DNA of 64,000 nucleotides from an uncultured Oscillospiraceae bacterium (lineage in GTDB: Bacteria; Bacillota; Clostridia; Oscillospirales; Ruminococcaceae): assembly GCA_910588145.1 (NCBI GenBank), contig CAJUPO010000004.1, positions 62,001 through 126,000 of the forward strand, given 5' to 3'. Positions within the stretch are counted from its first letter, which is position 1. Each line of letters begins with the position of its first letter. The notes under the pieces are model-generated. The model searched no databases, was not told the origin of the DNA, and was given only the letters and a program-made list of their open reading frames with translations. Position numbers and translations under genes: made by a program. Positions 31,049-39,422 of the stretch are shown piece after piece.

Positions 31049-33532
31049 TCAGCATAAATTCTTAATATACTTCATTTTTATTTTTCCTAATAAGGATTGT
31101 CTTTTATAGATTGTACTTAGTAATTTTTCAGAGGAAGATATCATAAATTTTCGTTCAGTTTCATGCATTACTTCCTTACTCAGCTTTGCGCACAAAACAA
31201 TTTCAGTCATTTTCACAAAATCTCCTGATTTGAATAGCTCAGATCTTTTTTCAGTAAATTCTGCAAATTCAAGATATTGCATATTTCCAAGATTAAATCC
31301 GCATACATTAAGCAAATCAAGTGTATATTCATATATATAAATTAACGCTGAAGGAATATTTTTATTGTGAAAATGTCTGCTTCTCTTTTTGATTACAATG
31401 TATCTTCTTAATATAATAAAGAAAATTAACATTAACATAAACACTATAACAGTTATAATAAGGAAGCTATTAAAATCCACTTTTACAGAATCATTGCTTT
31501 CATGAACACCGCTATTATCTGTAATTACTTGTGCTTTAGTTTCACCAGAAGCTGAAGTTGTTTCAGTAAAAGTATCTGATTGAACAGAAGCTTCAGTTTC
31601 TTTTGCCGTCGTTGTTTCCGAAGAAACAGGAAGATTTAAATCAGGATCAGTAGTATCAGTTTCATCCGATGTACTGAATGCAGCGGCAGAAGATGGAGTA
31701 AATTCAAATGGAACCCATCCCTTACCGGTTATATATATTTCTGCCCACGCATGAGCACGATTATCCTTTATTTCAATTTTATAGGTTCCATCCGGCTGCT
31801 TATTTGAATCGCAGAAATCTTCTCTTGAAATTACATAACCTTCGGCATAGCGTGCCGGAATACCCATCATTCGTGCAAGTATAACACCAGAAGTTGCAAA
31901 GTGTACGCAATAGCCTTTATGATTTTCAAGAAGAAAATAATTAACAAAATCTCGGTCTGATGGGGTTTTTCCAGGTTTTAAAGTATACTCGGCATTTTCT
32001 GCAAGTACTGATTTTATAAAATTAAGTTTTTGCAGATCAGAACTATATTCCTGATCATTTATAAGTTCTCGGAGCTGTTCCATTTCTGCATTATCCGGAA
32101 CGGATAAATAATTATCGAAAACAAATTTAGTATACTGTATTTCAAATTCATTTAAAACTTCCGAACCTGTATTTTCGAATAAATATTCAAATCTTTGATT
32201 CAGCGGAGTTATAAATTCATATTGTTTTTTGTTTTCCAGTTCAATTACTGCATCAAATATATAAGTTATTTTTCCTCGTGGGCTTGATCCGTAAGGAACA
32301 TAATTATATCTTTCATTTTTATATTTGGTATTAACGCTGATTTTAGCAATCTCACTGTCTGTCATATATCTGTTTATCATATTCTGAGGATATTCCCCTG
32401 TTTCCCTGCATATTTCAAACATATCCTCATACTCATCATAAACAGAATTATTAAATGAATTCCAGCTTTTTCCGTCATAAACGGAACCTGCATAGCCTTT
32501 CATATAAATATTATTTTCCGAATAAGCGCTGCTTTTCACAATAAGATCAGTCTTATTATCAAAGGTAATAGATTTCAGATTACCAAGCTTATGGGAATAG
32601 GAGCGATATTCACCCATTCCGATTACAGTAGAAAAACGTTTGATACTTGCCCCTAAATCATCAAATGTAAATTGGCTTACTGCTTCTTTCATATTATTTC
32701 TTGTTATATTGAGCTTTTCTGAACGCTTATAATCCGTCATTTTAAGTACGGCTGAAGTAAGACTTATAATAATAACAGATACCATCAGTATCATGAAACA
32801 AGACGTACCTGCTGTTGAAAATCTCACTCCCGGTTTTGCTGAGAAATGACTTCCCTTTCTGAAAAAACCTGCTGTCTTGCTTTTTTTTCTTTGACGGTAT
32901 CCCGAATTTTGCAGAACTATCATGCATACCCAATAGATTATCACCATAAAAGCAAATATATGTTTAGGAGCTTGCCCAAAATACCAGCCCAATTCAAGAA
33001 AAGGAAAAGTCACAAGAAAACTTATATAAAAATTAGGTCTTAAAACTGTCGCATAACCTATTATGGCAGCAATTATAAAAATTACAGTTACCAAAAAAAT
33101 AACAGCAGCTTCATCCTTTGAAATCAGTGCAGCATCAAGTTTAAAGCATTCCGGTTTTTTAGGTTTTATTAGGCTGTATATTTTATTGGATACAACCATG
33201 AACCCATATACAATATCATCCCAGTTACGGTATACAATAAAACCATATAAAAGAAATATAGGTATAAGCCCCAGTCTTAATTTTCCTGGAATAATATACA
33301 TAATGGAAAATAACACTGAAAAAAACACGGCATAAGTTAAAATAATTTTCCAATCAGAAACAGCAATGTCAAACATAGTCATAAAGGAAAAAACAATTCC
33401 TATTAATCCTAAAAAAGCTGCGCACAAAACTGAAATGGTATTCAGATAATTATTTCTTTTAGGAACAATAAAGCTTATATTATCTGTTACTCTTATTCCG
33501 CTGTATTCATTTATTTTATTATTTTTCTTCAT
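31049..33532 (-). CDS. Transglutaminase-like membrane protein (TgpA type)
   Basis: An 827-residue membrane protein. About six N-terminal helices (residues 25-215) precede an extracytoplasmic transglutaminase-like domain. Its catalytic Cys is in HKGYCVHFATSGVILARMMG (about 545), the His in DNRAHAWAEIYI (about 590), and the following WVPFEFTPS contributes the acidic region. A Thr/Ser/Glu-rich linker (about 625-690), a further helix (about 695-715) and a cytoplasmic tail follow. In the MoxR-DUF58-TgpA arrangement such proteins are thought to act on or assemble exported proteins; the substrate is unknown. The gene follows the DUF58 gene by ten bases. Confidence 0.9.
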   Translation of the reverse strand: MKKNNKINEYSGIRVTDNISFIVPKRNNYLNTISVLCAAFLGLIGIVFSFMTMFDIAVSDWKIILTYAVFFSVLFSIMYIIPGKLRLGLIPIFLLYGFIVYRNWDDIVYGFMVVSNKIYSLIKPKKPECFKLDAALISKDEAAVIFLVTVIFIIAAIIGYATVLRPNFYISFLVTFPFLELGWYFGQAPKHIFAFMVIIYWVCMIVLQNSGYRQRKKSKTAGFFRKGSHFSAKPGVRFSTAGTSCFMILMVSVIIISLTSAVLKMTDYKRSEKLNITRNNMKEAVSQFTFDDLGASIKRFSTVIGMGEYRSYSHKLGNLKSITFDNKTDLIVKSSAYSENNIYMKGYAGSVYDGKSWNSFNNSVYDEYEDMFEICRETGEYPQNMINRYMTDSEIAKISVNTKYKNERYNYVPYGSSPRGKITYIFDAVIELENKKQYEFITPLNQRFEYLFENTGSEVLNEFEIQYTKFVFDNYLSVPDNAEMEQLRELINDQEYSSDLQKLNFIKSVLAENAEYTLKPGKTPSDRDFVNYFLLENHKGYCVHFATSGVILARMMGIPARYAEGYVISREDFCDSNKQPDGTYKIEIKDNRAHAWAEIYITGKGWVPFEFTPSSAAAFSTSDETDTTDPDLNLPVSSETTTAKETEASVQSDTFTETTSASGETKAQVITDNSGVHESNDSVKVDFNSFLIITVIVFMLMLIFFIILRRYIVIKKRSRHFHNKNIPSALIYIYEYTLDLLNVCGFNLGNMQYLEFAEFTEKRSELFKSGDFVKMTEIVLCAKLSKEVMHETERKFMISSSEKLLSTIYKRQSLLGKIKMKYIKNLC

Positions 33533-33542
33533 CAGACTTCCC

Positions 33543-34709
33543 TTATAAATAAATATTATCTATACATTCAGCAACTTTTCCTGTCTGAATAACTGAAATA
33601 TAAGAACATTCAGACCGCAGTTTTTTATAATTTTCAATATTTTCGCTTATTAATATTGCTGAAACTGAATTGTCAGAATCTTCATTAATAAAATCAAAAT
33701 CATCATTTGAAGTAATGTATATTATCTTTGAATATTCTGATCTACCGCCGTTAATATATTCCGGAAATTCAGCTTCGCCCTTATAAGCTCCGGTTTTATA
33801 CATCTTCATGACAGCCTCCTGAAGCTCTTCAAGACAGGTTATAACGCAAGTTTCAAAACTGCCGGTACTTTTATTATAAAAAACCCAATTATGAAATGAT
33901 TCATTACTGATAAGAAATGCAGAAATTGTTGCCGCTGTTTCCATAATTGAATCAAGAAGCTGAAGATTATGCGTTTCTGGAATTTTCATATAATCAACTG
34001 CTATCAGCACGGAAGAATCTATCGGCTGACTGTAATGCCTTGAAATAAACTTATCAAGCCGCAGACTTAAATTCCAATGGATACGATTCAGCTTGTCACC
34101 TACCGAATATTCTTTAAGATCAAAAATTTCAGATGGGTCATCTCCACTTTTATATTTTGAATAAATTTCACTGTCATCAGCTTCCATGCTTCTAACATTA
34201 CAGCTGCTTTTTATTTCGTGAATTTCGGGCATAACATATACCGAAGCAGTGCTTTCAGATTTGATACGGCATAAAAACAGCTTTATACAGTCATATACCT
34301 TAAGTGATTTTATTCTTGCTTCAATAATACCGCAGTAATCTGAAGATAAACCTATTTCAATTTTCTCTGTACATTTTGAATGAATAGGAATTGAAACAGT
34401 CATAATCTCACTGGTTCCGCTTAGTTTATTAAAATATTCAATAGTCATCAGACTATTTGAAAAGGAAAAATAGGTTCTGTTTTTAATTACTGCTGAAAAA
34501 ATTATTCTTTCTCTTTTACTAACTGCGCAGGACTTTGCTTCTATATCAAGCTTAACTGTAAGTTTAAATATTATTAACATTAAACCAAGCGCTGCCGGAA
34601 GCACTAAAATAAAAATTAATATAAAAAACGATAGATTATCAATATATAAAAGGTAAAAAAAAGCAGAAACTATAATTAGTAAAAAATATAAAATTTTATT
34701 AATTATCAT
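33543..34709 (-). CDS. DUF58 domain protein
   Basis: A 388-residue protein with two N-terminal hydrophobic helices (about 5-55), a beta-rich region, and a C-terminal DUF58 domain marked by SKYKSGDDPSEIFDLKEYSVGDKLNRIHWNLSLR with KFISRHY, then a von Willebrand A-like fold (SVLIAVDYMKI). DUF58 proteins accompany MoxR AAA ATPases and are likely membrane partners in protein or complex maturation. It is 11 bases downstream of moxR and ten bases upstream of the transglutaminase gene. Confidence 0.9.
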   Translation of the reverse strand: MIINKILYFLLIIVSAFFYLLYIDNLSFFILIFILVLPAALGLMLIIFKLTVKLDIEAKSCAVSKRERIIFSAVIKNRTYFSFSNSLMTIEYFNKLSGTSEIMTVSIPIHSKCTEKIEIGLSSDYCGIIEARIKSLKVYDCIKLFLCRIKSESTASVYVMPEIHEIKSSCNVRSMEADDSEIYSKYKSGDDPSEIFDLKEYSVGDKLNRIHWNLSLRLDKFISRHYSQPIDSSVLIAVDYMKIPETHNLQLLDSIMETAATISAFLISNESFHNWVFYNKSTGSFETCVITCLEELQEAVMKMYKTGAYKGEAEFPEYINGGRSEYSKIIYITSNDDFDFINEDSDNSVSAILISENIENYKKLRSECSYISVIQTGKVAECIDNIYL

Positions 34710-34720
34710 AATTGCGCCCT

Positions 34721-35677
34721 TCAGTTTCTTATTCTTGGCACCGGAGTTGATGCAAGAATTTCAGAAGCTATATTTTCTCTTGACATTCCGCTTAGCTTGG
34801 CTTTATTATCCGGTATAATCCTGTGGCATATTGTATCAGCAAAAACAAAGGAAACATCGTCAGGTATAACATATGTTCTTCCGTTTAAAAGGGCCGACGC
34901 TCTCGACATTGCAGCAAGCGCCAAAGTTCCTCTCGGACTTATTCCAAGCTTTATCATGGCATTATTCCTTGTAGCAGCAGCAAGGCGTGCCATATAATCA
35001 TAAATTCCATCATCAGTATAAATATTTTCGGTAAGTTTGCGCAAAATATCTACATCACCGGAAGCGGCAACTGTTTTTACTTTATCAAGTGTATTATTTT
35101 TTTTAGATTTCATGATATACACTTCGCTTTTGACGTCAGGATAACCCATATTGATTTTTATCATAAAACGGTCAAGCTGAGACTCAGGCAGCATTTGAGT
35201 ACCGATAGAACCCGCAGGATTCTGTGTTGCTATAACCATATAAGGCTTAGGCAAAGCAAATCTCTTGCCATCAATCGATATGCTTCCTTCTTCCATAATT
35301 TCCAGCAATGCGGACTGCGTTTTACATGACGTACGGTTAATTTCATCTGCAAGAAATAAATTGCATACTGCAACTCCCGGTTTATATTCAAATTTACCGG
35401 TATCCTTTCTGTACATGGAAAATCCAGTTATATCAGTAGGCAGTACATCCGGCGTAAACTGCATACGATTACATTCAAGTGACAGAGCCCGTGAAAATGC
35501 AAGCGCCATTGTTGTCTTTCCTACCCCCGGAATATCTTCGATTAAAATATGTCCGCCGGCAAGCAATGCAAGCATTACTTTTATTATAACTTCATCTTTT
35601 CCGATGACAGCTTTTTTCACTTCACTTATAACATCTTCAATCTTTCTTGAAGCAGCATACATTGTTTCCTTATTCAT
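34721..35677 (-). CDS. MoxR-family AAA+ ATPase
   Basis: A 318-residue AAA+ ATPase of the MoxR group, chaperone-like in assembly of metalloenzymes or envelope complexes. Motifs are Walker A EDIPGVGKTTMALAF (about 47-61), Walker B LFLADEINRT, sensor 1 VIATQNPAG, the arginine finger in ESQLDRFMIKI, and sensor 2 GISPRGTLAL. It is the first gene of a run with DUF58, transglutaminase and EamA genes, all on the minus strand within a few bases of each other. Promoter at 35713-35741. Confidence 0.94.
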   Translation of the reverse strand: MNKETMYAASRKIEDVISEVKKAVIGKDEVIIKVMLALLAGGHILIEDIPGVGKTTMALAFSRALSLECNRMQFTPDVLPTDITGFSMYRKDTGKFEYKPGVAVCNLFLADEINRTSCKTQSALLEIMEEGSISIDGKRFALPKPYMVIATQNPAGSIGTQMLPESQLDRFMIKINMGYPDVKSEVYIMKSKKNNTLDKVKTVAASGDVDILRKLTENIYTDDGIYDYMARLAAATRNNAMIKLGISPRGTLALAAMSRASALLNGRTYVIPDDVSFVFADTICHRIIPDNKAKLSGMSRENIASEILASTPVPRIRN

Positions 35678-35712
35678 TTATTAATCCTTTCTCAAAAACA
35701 TATATCTATTCT

Positions 35713-35741
35713 ATTATATCATTTTTATTTAACAAATTCAA
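35713..35741 (-). promoter_or_regulatory. Promoter of the moxR-like operon
   Basis: Minus-strand TTGAAT (35736-35741), 17 bases, TATAAT (35713-35718) with TGA in front. Confidence 0.75.
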
Positions 35742-35831
35742 TCATATTTTCTGATTAAATTACATAAGGATAGAAAAAAGTTTTGTATACATATATAAAT
35801 TTATAATTTATTCCAAAATTCATAAATGCAA

Positions 35832-35859
35832 TTGACAAAAATAAAAAAAATGGTATACT
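35832..35859 (+). promoter_or_regulatory. Promoter of ppa-prs
   Basis: TTGACA (35832-35837), a 16-base spacer, TATACT (35854-35859) with TGG in front (extended -10). Confidence 0.8.
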
Positions 35860-35903
35860 AATAGAGTAATAATTTCGTAATTTTTAATTCAGAGGTGACT
35901 AAT

Positions 35904-36434
35904 TTGAATATCTGGCACAATATAAGTCCAAAAAAAGTGACTCCGGAAGATTTTATCGCTGTTATTGAAATTCCTAAGGGAAGTAAAATTAAATATGAGC
36001 TTGATAAGGAAACCGGATTCATGAAACTGGATCGTATTCTTTATACGTCTACTCACTACCCTGCAAATTATGGACTGATTCCAAGAACATTTGCAGATGA
36101 CGGAGATCCGCTTGATGTTCTGGTGCTTTGCTCTGAAAAACTTTATCCTATGACATTGGTAAGATGTTATCCTATTGGTGTTATTCGGATGATTGACAGC
36201 GGACATCATGATGATAAAATAATAGCTATCCCTTTTGATGATCCGAACTATAATACGTATCATGATATTGATGAGCTTCCTAAGCATGTTTTTGAAGAAA
36301 TGATTCACTTCTTCAAGGTGTATAAGGAACTTGAAAATAAAACAACGGCAGTTGATGAAATTGAAAATGCCGAAAGCGCAAAAAATATTATTTCAGCCGA
36401 TATTGATCATTACATTGATAAATTCTGTAAATAA
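35904..36434 (+). CDS. ppa: Inorganic pyrophosphatase, family I
   Basis: Hydrolyses pyrophosphate to phosphate and so pulls biosynthetic reactions forward. The 176-residue product has the family I metal and substrate residues: VIEIPKGSKIKYELDKETG, PANYGLIPRTFADDGDPLDVLVL (the D-D-x-D-P-x-D signature) and DDKIIAIPFDDP. TTG at 35904 is the preferred start because AGAGGTG sits about six bases upstream; GTG at 35895 lies within that site. Its stop overlaps the possible start of the PRPP synthetase gene. Confidence 0.95.
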   Translation: MNIWHNISPKKVTPEDFIAVIEIPKGSKIKYELDKETGFMKLDRILYTSTHYPANYGLIPRTFADDGDPLDVLVLCSEKLYPMTLVRCYPIGVIRMIDSGHHDDKIIAIPFDDPNYNTYHDIDELPKHVFEEMIHFFKVYKELENKTTAVDEIENAESAKNIISADIDHYIDKFCK

Positions 36435-37609
36435 TGATAATTTTTGGAAGGATGGTAAAACAGCTAATGACTGCAAAAGCAAGCGAAGTGCTATTTAATG
36501 CACAATCAAGCGTGGCTCCTCTGGGACTTATTGCTCTTGAAGGCGCCAAGGAACTGGGTAACCAGATAAATAATTATTTGGTTGAATGGGCTAAGAAAGG
36601 CGGATATAATTACGATACTTTTCTTATCGGTAATCAGTGTCCCCGTTTCGCCTCAGGAGACGGTAAGGGTCTTATTGAATCTACAGTAAGAGGCCGTGAC
36701 GTTTTCATTATTGTAGATGTAGGAAACTACAGCTGCACTTATAAAATGTTCGGAAAAGAAAATTCCATGTCACCGGATGATCATTATCAGGATTTAAAGA
36801 GAATTATCCAGGCTATTTCTGGCAAGGCTCATAGAATCAATGTAATTATGCCTATTCTCTACGGAGGACGTCAGCACAGAAGAAGCTACCGTGAATCTCT
36901 TGACTGCGCTTGCGCACTTCAGGAGCTTCAGGCAATGGGCGTTTCAAATATCATTACATTTGACGCACATGATCCAAGAGTTCATAATGCAATTCCGCTT
37001 ATGGGATTTGATAATGTTATTCCGTCTTATCAGGTTCTTAAAGCATTATTCAAGAGCATTGATAATCTTGCAGTAAATAAAGACGAATTTATGGTAGTAA
37101 GCCCTGACGAAGGCGCTCTGAACAGAAATATGTATTACGCTTCTGTACTCGGTGTAGAAATGGGTATGTTCTATAAAAGACGAGACTATTCCAAAATCGT
37201 AGACGGACGCAATCCTATTGTTGCACATGAATATCTTGGAAATCCTGTTGAAGGAAAAGACGTTTTTGTAGCAGATGATATTATTTCTTCCGGAGAATCA
37301 GTACTTGATATTGCATATGCTCTTAAGAAAAAGAACGCAAGAAGATTTTTTGCATACTGCACATATGCTCTGTATACAAATGGTCTTGAAAAATTTGATA
37401 AGGCATATGAAGAAGGATATATTTCCGGTGTATTCGGTACAAATCTTACATATCGTTCACCTGAGCTTCTTGAACGTCCTTGGTTCCATGAAGTTGATGT
37501 ATCAAAGTATATAGCTTATTTCATAGCTTCAATTAATCATGATGTTTCTATAAGCACTGTGCTTGATCCTCATGAAAAAATCAAGACACTTCTTTCAAAG
37601 CATCAGTAA
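36434..37609 (+). CDS. prs: Ribose-phosphate pyrophosphokinase-like protein
   Basis: Makes PRPP from ribose-5-phosphate and ATP for nucleotide, histidine and tryptophan synthesis. At up to 391 residues it is longer than the classical enzyme (about 315). It has GLIALEGAKELGNQINNYL, YGGRQHRRSYRESLDC (ATP and ribose site), TFDAHDPRVHNAIP (counterpart of the DLHA signature) and the PRPP loop VFVADDIISSGESVLD. The start is uncertain: ATG at 36434 overlaps the ppa stop with no clear site, ATG at 36452 directly follows GGAAGG, and ATG at 36467 lies 12 bases after GGATGG. It is co-transcribed with ppa. Confidence 0.88.
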   Translation: MIIFGRMVKQLMTAKASEVLFNAQSSVAPLGLIALEGAKELGNQINNYLVEWAKKGGYNYDTFLIGNQCPRFASGDGKGLIESTVRGRDVFIIVDVGNYSCTYKMFGKENSMSPDDHYQDLKRIIQAISGKAHRINVIMPILYGGRQHRRSYRESLDCACALQELQAMGVSNIITFDAHDPRVHNAIPLMGFDNVIPSYQVLKALFKSIDNLAVNKDEFMVVSPDEGALNRNMYYASVLGVEMGMFYKRRDYSKIVDGRNPIVAHEYLGNPVEGKDVFVADDIISSGESVLDIAYALKKKNARRFFAYCTYALYTNGLEKFDKAYEEGYISGVFGTNLTYRSPELLERPWFHEVDVSKYIAYFIASINHDVSISTVLDPHEKIKTLLSKHQ

Positions 37610-37619
37610 TATAAAAATA

Positions 37620-37652
37620 AAGCCTGAGAAATCAATCTCAGGCTTGTTTTTA
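37620..37652. terminator. Terminator between prs and the GH43 gene
   Basis: Ten-base stem AAGCCTGAGA/TCTCAGGCTT (37620-37645), six-base loop, GTTTTTATTT tail on the plus strand. It lies between convergent genes and may act both ways. Confidence 0.85.
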
Positions 37653-39134
37653 TTTAAATGATATTTCCTTTAGTTCAGCTTCACCGCTTCCGCTGTATAT
37701 CAGATAAACTGGATAAATTCCGTCAGGTATATTAATAGCAGCAGAAAATTTTGTCCACTCCTCTGTTAAATCAATCTTAATTTTTGAAACAATATTTCCG
37801 CCTAATTCATTGTATACATTAAAATAACCGTTTCCGCTGCAATTGGCAGTAACTGAAATTTCAGATACGTCTGTAAAATTAAAATATTTATAGCCAATCA
37901 ATGTGCCTTCTTTAATTTCACCTATAAATCTATCGTTTCCTCTATGAGTTACATTAGGGAAACTTTCAGTATAAATTTTATTTGATCCGTGCGGCATTTT
38001 TCCATTTGTTATATTACACGCAATAGCAGCCGGATAACTGCCTTTTGCTTCTAAAGGCTTACCATTTAATCCGCAGGAAGTAACTTCAACTTGCTTTATT
38101 TTTCCATCCTGCTGAATTTCAATCCTTTCAGCACATGCTTGTCTGCTGTAATCAGATTTATGAGTTAGACGATGATAAAAAATATACCATTGATTATTTA
38201 TTTCTATAATACTTCCATGTGTAGTTCCAGTCATATTTAGTCTGTCAGCTTCTTTTCTTCCGTTTAAACCAATATCACCATTTGAAACTATCGTCCCGCC
38301 ATAAACAAAATCTTTGTCCGGATAGTCGCTTGTTGCATAACAAAGTTCATGATTCTGCCACGAAGAATAAATAAAATAATATTTATCTCCGACTTTTCTC
38401 ATGGAGCTTGCTTCAAAGAAAGGATGTTCTTCAAAGCTTGTACCCTTTGTTTCATAAGGAATAATATGTCTGGGTTCATCTTTGACTGTCATCATATCAT
38501 CGCATACGGTAACCGTACATGGTCCCATAACGCCTCCCGGAGTATTCAGCATTTCTTCACTGCTTTTATTAAAGCTTTCCATTTCCTCGGAAATGTATCT
38601 TTCGCTGTCCTGAGGATTTTCACTCTTTTCCTGCGGAAACTGAGTTCCATAATAAATACGAATTGTTCCGTTATCATTTATTACGCCGGGATCAAAGCAG
38701 ACGTACTTTTTCATGGGTGTTCCATCAGGATATTTAACAAATCCAAGATATTCATATTTCCCTGCCGGTGTATCGCATACTGCAACGCTAATTGGACCAA
38801 AATATCCGCCTTTTCCAAATTTACCAGACATACAGTAATATAAATAATATTTGCCGTCATTCCCCTGAACAACATCGGGGGCATACATATATTTTCTATC
38901 TGAGGTATGATAATCCGGATCCTGCTGAGCACGGTAAATTACACCTTCACATCTCCAGTCAGACAAATCATTAACCGGAGCAGAATAAACGGTATAATCG
39001 AGCATACAGAAAGTATCACCGCCCTCCTTATCGTGAGAACCGTAAAGATAAACCCTATCCCCAAAAACATGAGGCTCACCGTCAGGAATATATTCTTCTA
39101 AAGGAAGAAATGGATTATACGCCTGTTTTTTCAT
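37650..39134 (-). CDS. GH43-family glycoside hydrolase
   Basis: A 494-residue enzyme with a five-bladed propeller GH43 domain (about 1-330): YIPDGEPHVFGDRVYLYGSH (catalytic base region), KYMYAPDVVQGNDGKYYLYY, CFDPGVINDNG, SFEEHPFFEASSMRK (acid region) and TGTTHGSIIEIN. A C-terminal beta-sandwich follows (about 385-494) resembling a CBM6-type module. Substrates in this family are xylo- or arabino-oligosaccharides. There is no signal peptide, so it probably works in the cytoplasm on imported oligosaccharides. AAGGAA lies before the ATG; no clear promoter was seen and no transporter neighbour is present. Confidence 0.9.
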   Translation of the reverse strand: MKKQAYNPFLPLEEYIPDGEPHVFGDRVYLYGSHDKEGGDTFCMLDYTVYSAPVNDLSDWRCEGVIYRAQQDPDYHTSDRKYMYAPDVVQGNDGKYYLYYCMSGKFGKGGYFGPISVAVCDTPAGKYEYLGFVKYPDGTPMKKYVCFDPGVINDNGTIRIYYGTQFPQEKSENPQDSERYISEEMESFNKSSEEMLNTPGGVMGPCTVTVCDDMMTVKDEPRHIIPYETKGTSFEEHPFFEASSMRKVGDKYYFIYSSWQNHELCYATSDYPDKDFVYGGTIVSNGDIGLNGRKEADRLNMTGTTHGSIIEINNQWYIFYHRLTHKSDYSRQACAERIEIQQDGKIKQVEVTSCGLNGKPLEAKGSYPAAIACNITNGKMPHGSNKIYTESFPNVTHRGNDRFIGEIKEGTLIGYKYFNFTDVSEISVTANCSGNGYFNVYNELGGNIVSKIKIDLTEEWTKFSAAINIPDGIYPVYLIYSGSGEAELKEISFK

Positions 39135-39172
39135 ATTAAACTTCCTTTCCTATTTTAAATATTTAATAAACT

Positions 39173-39199
39173 AAAAACCCTGTTTTAACAGGGTTTTTT
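39173..39199 (-). terminator. Terminator after copA
   Basis: AAAACCCTG/CAGGGTTTT stem, six-base loop, T tract on both sides, eight bases past the copA stop. Confidence 0.85.
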
Positions 39200-39206
39200 G
39201 GTTTTC

Positions 39207-39422
39207 CTACGCCTTATTACAGCTCAAAACTGTATATCCAGCCTCAGTAACTGCATTAATAAGAATATCATCTGATATGTCGGATTCCATTACTACTTCA
39301 GCAGTTTTCTTTTCCAGATTTACTTCTGCATCTTTAATACCGCTTAAAGATGTAAGTGCTTTCTGCACATGCTGAACACAATGGCCGCACATCATGCCGT
39401 CTACAACCAGTACCTTTTTCAT
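39207..39422 (-). CDS. Possible internal CopZ-like product within copA
   Basis: The last 71 codons of copA form a complete CopZ-like copper chaperone (MKKVLVVDGMMCGHCVQHVQ; about the normal CopZ length). They are preceded by an Asn-rich linker whose codons contain AAAAAGGAG eight bases before an in-frame ATG at 39422. Separate translation of a free chaperone from this internal start is therefore plausible. The site and ATG are seen; expression is inferred. Confidence 0.4.
   Translation of the reverse strand: MKKVLVVDGMMCGHCVQHVQKALTSLSGIKDAEVNLEKKTAEVVMESDISDDILINAVTEAGYTVLSCNKA

Noticed and set aside
38349..38843. 164-codon plus-strand frame opposite the GH43 gene
   Set aside because: Shadow of conserved GH43 codons; composition is unlike a normal protein and no start signal is present.
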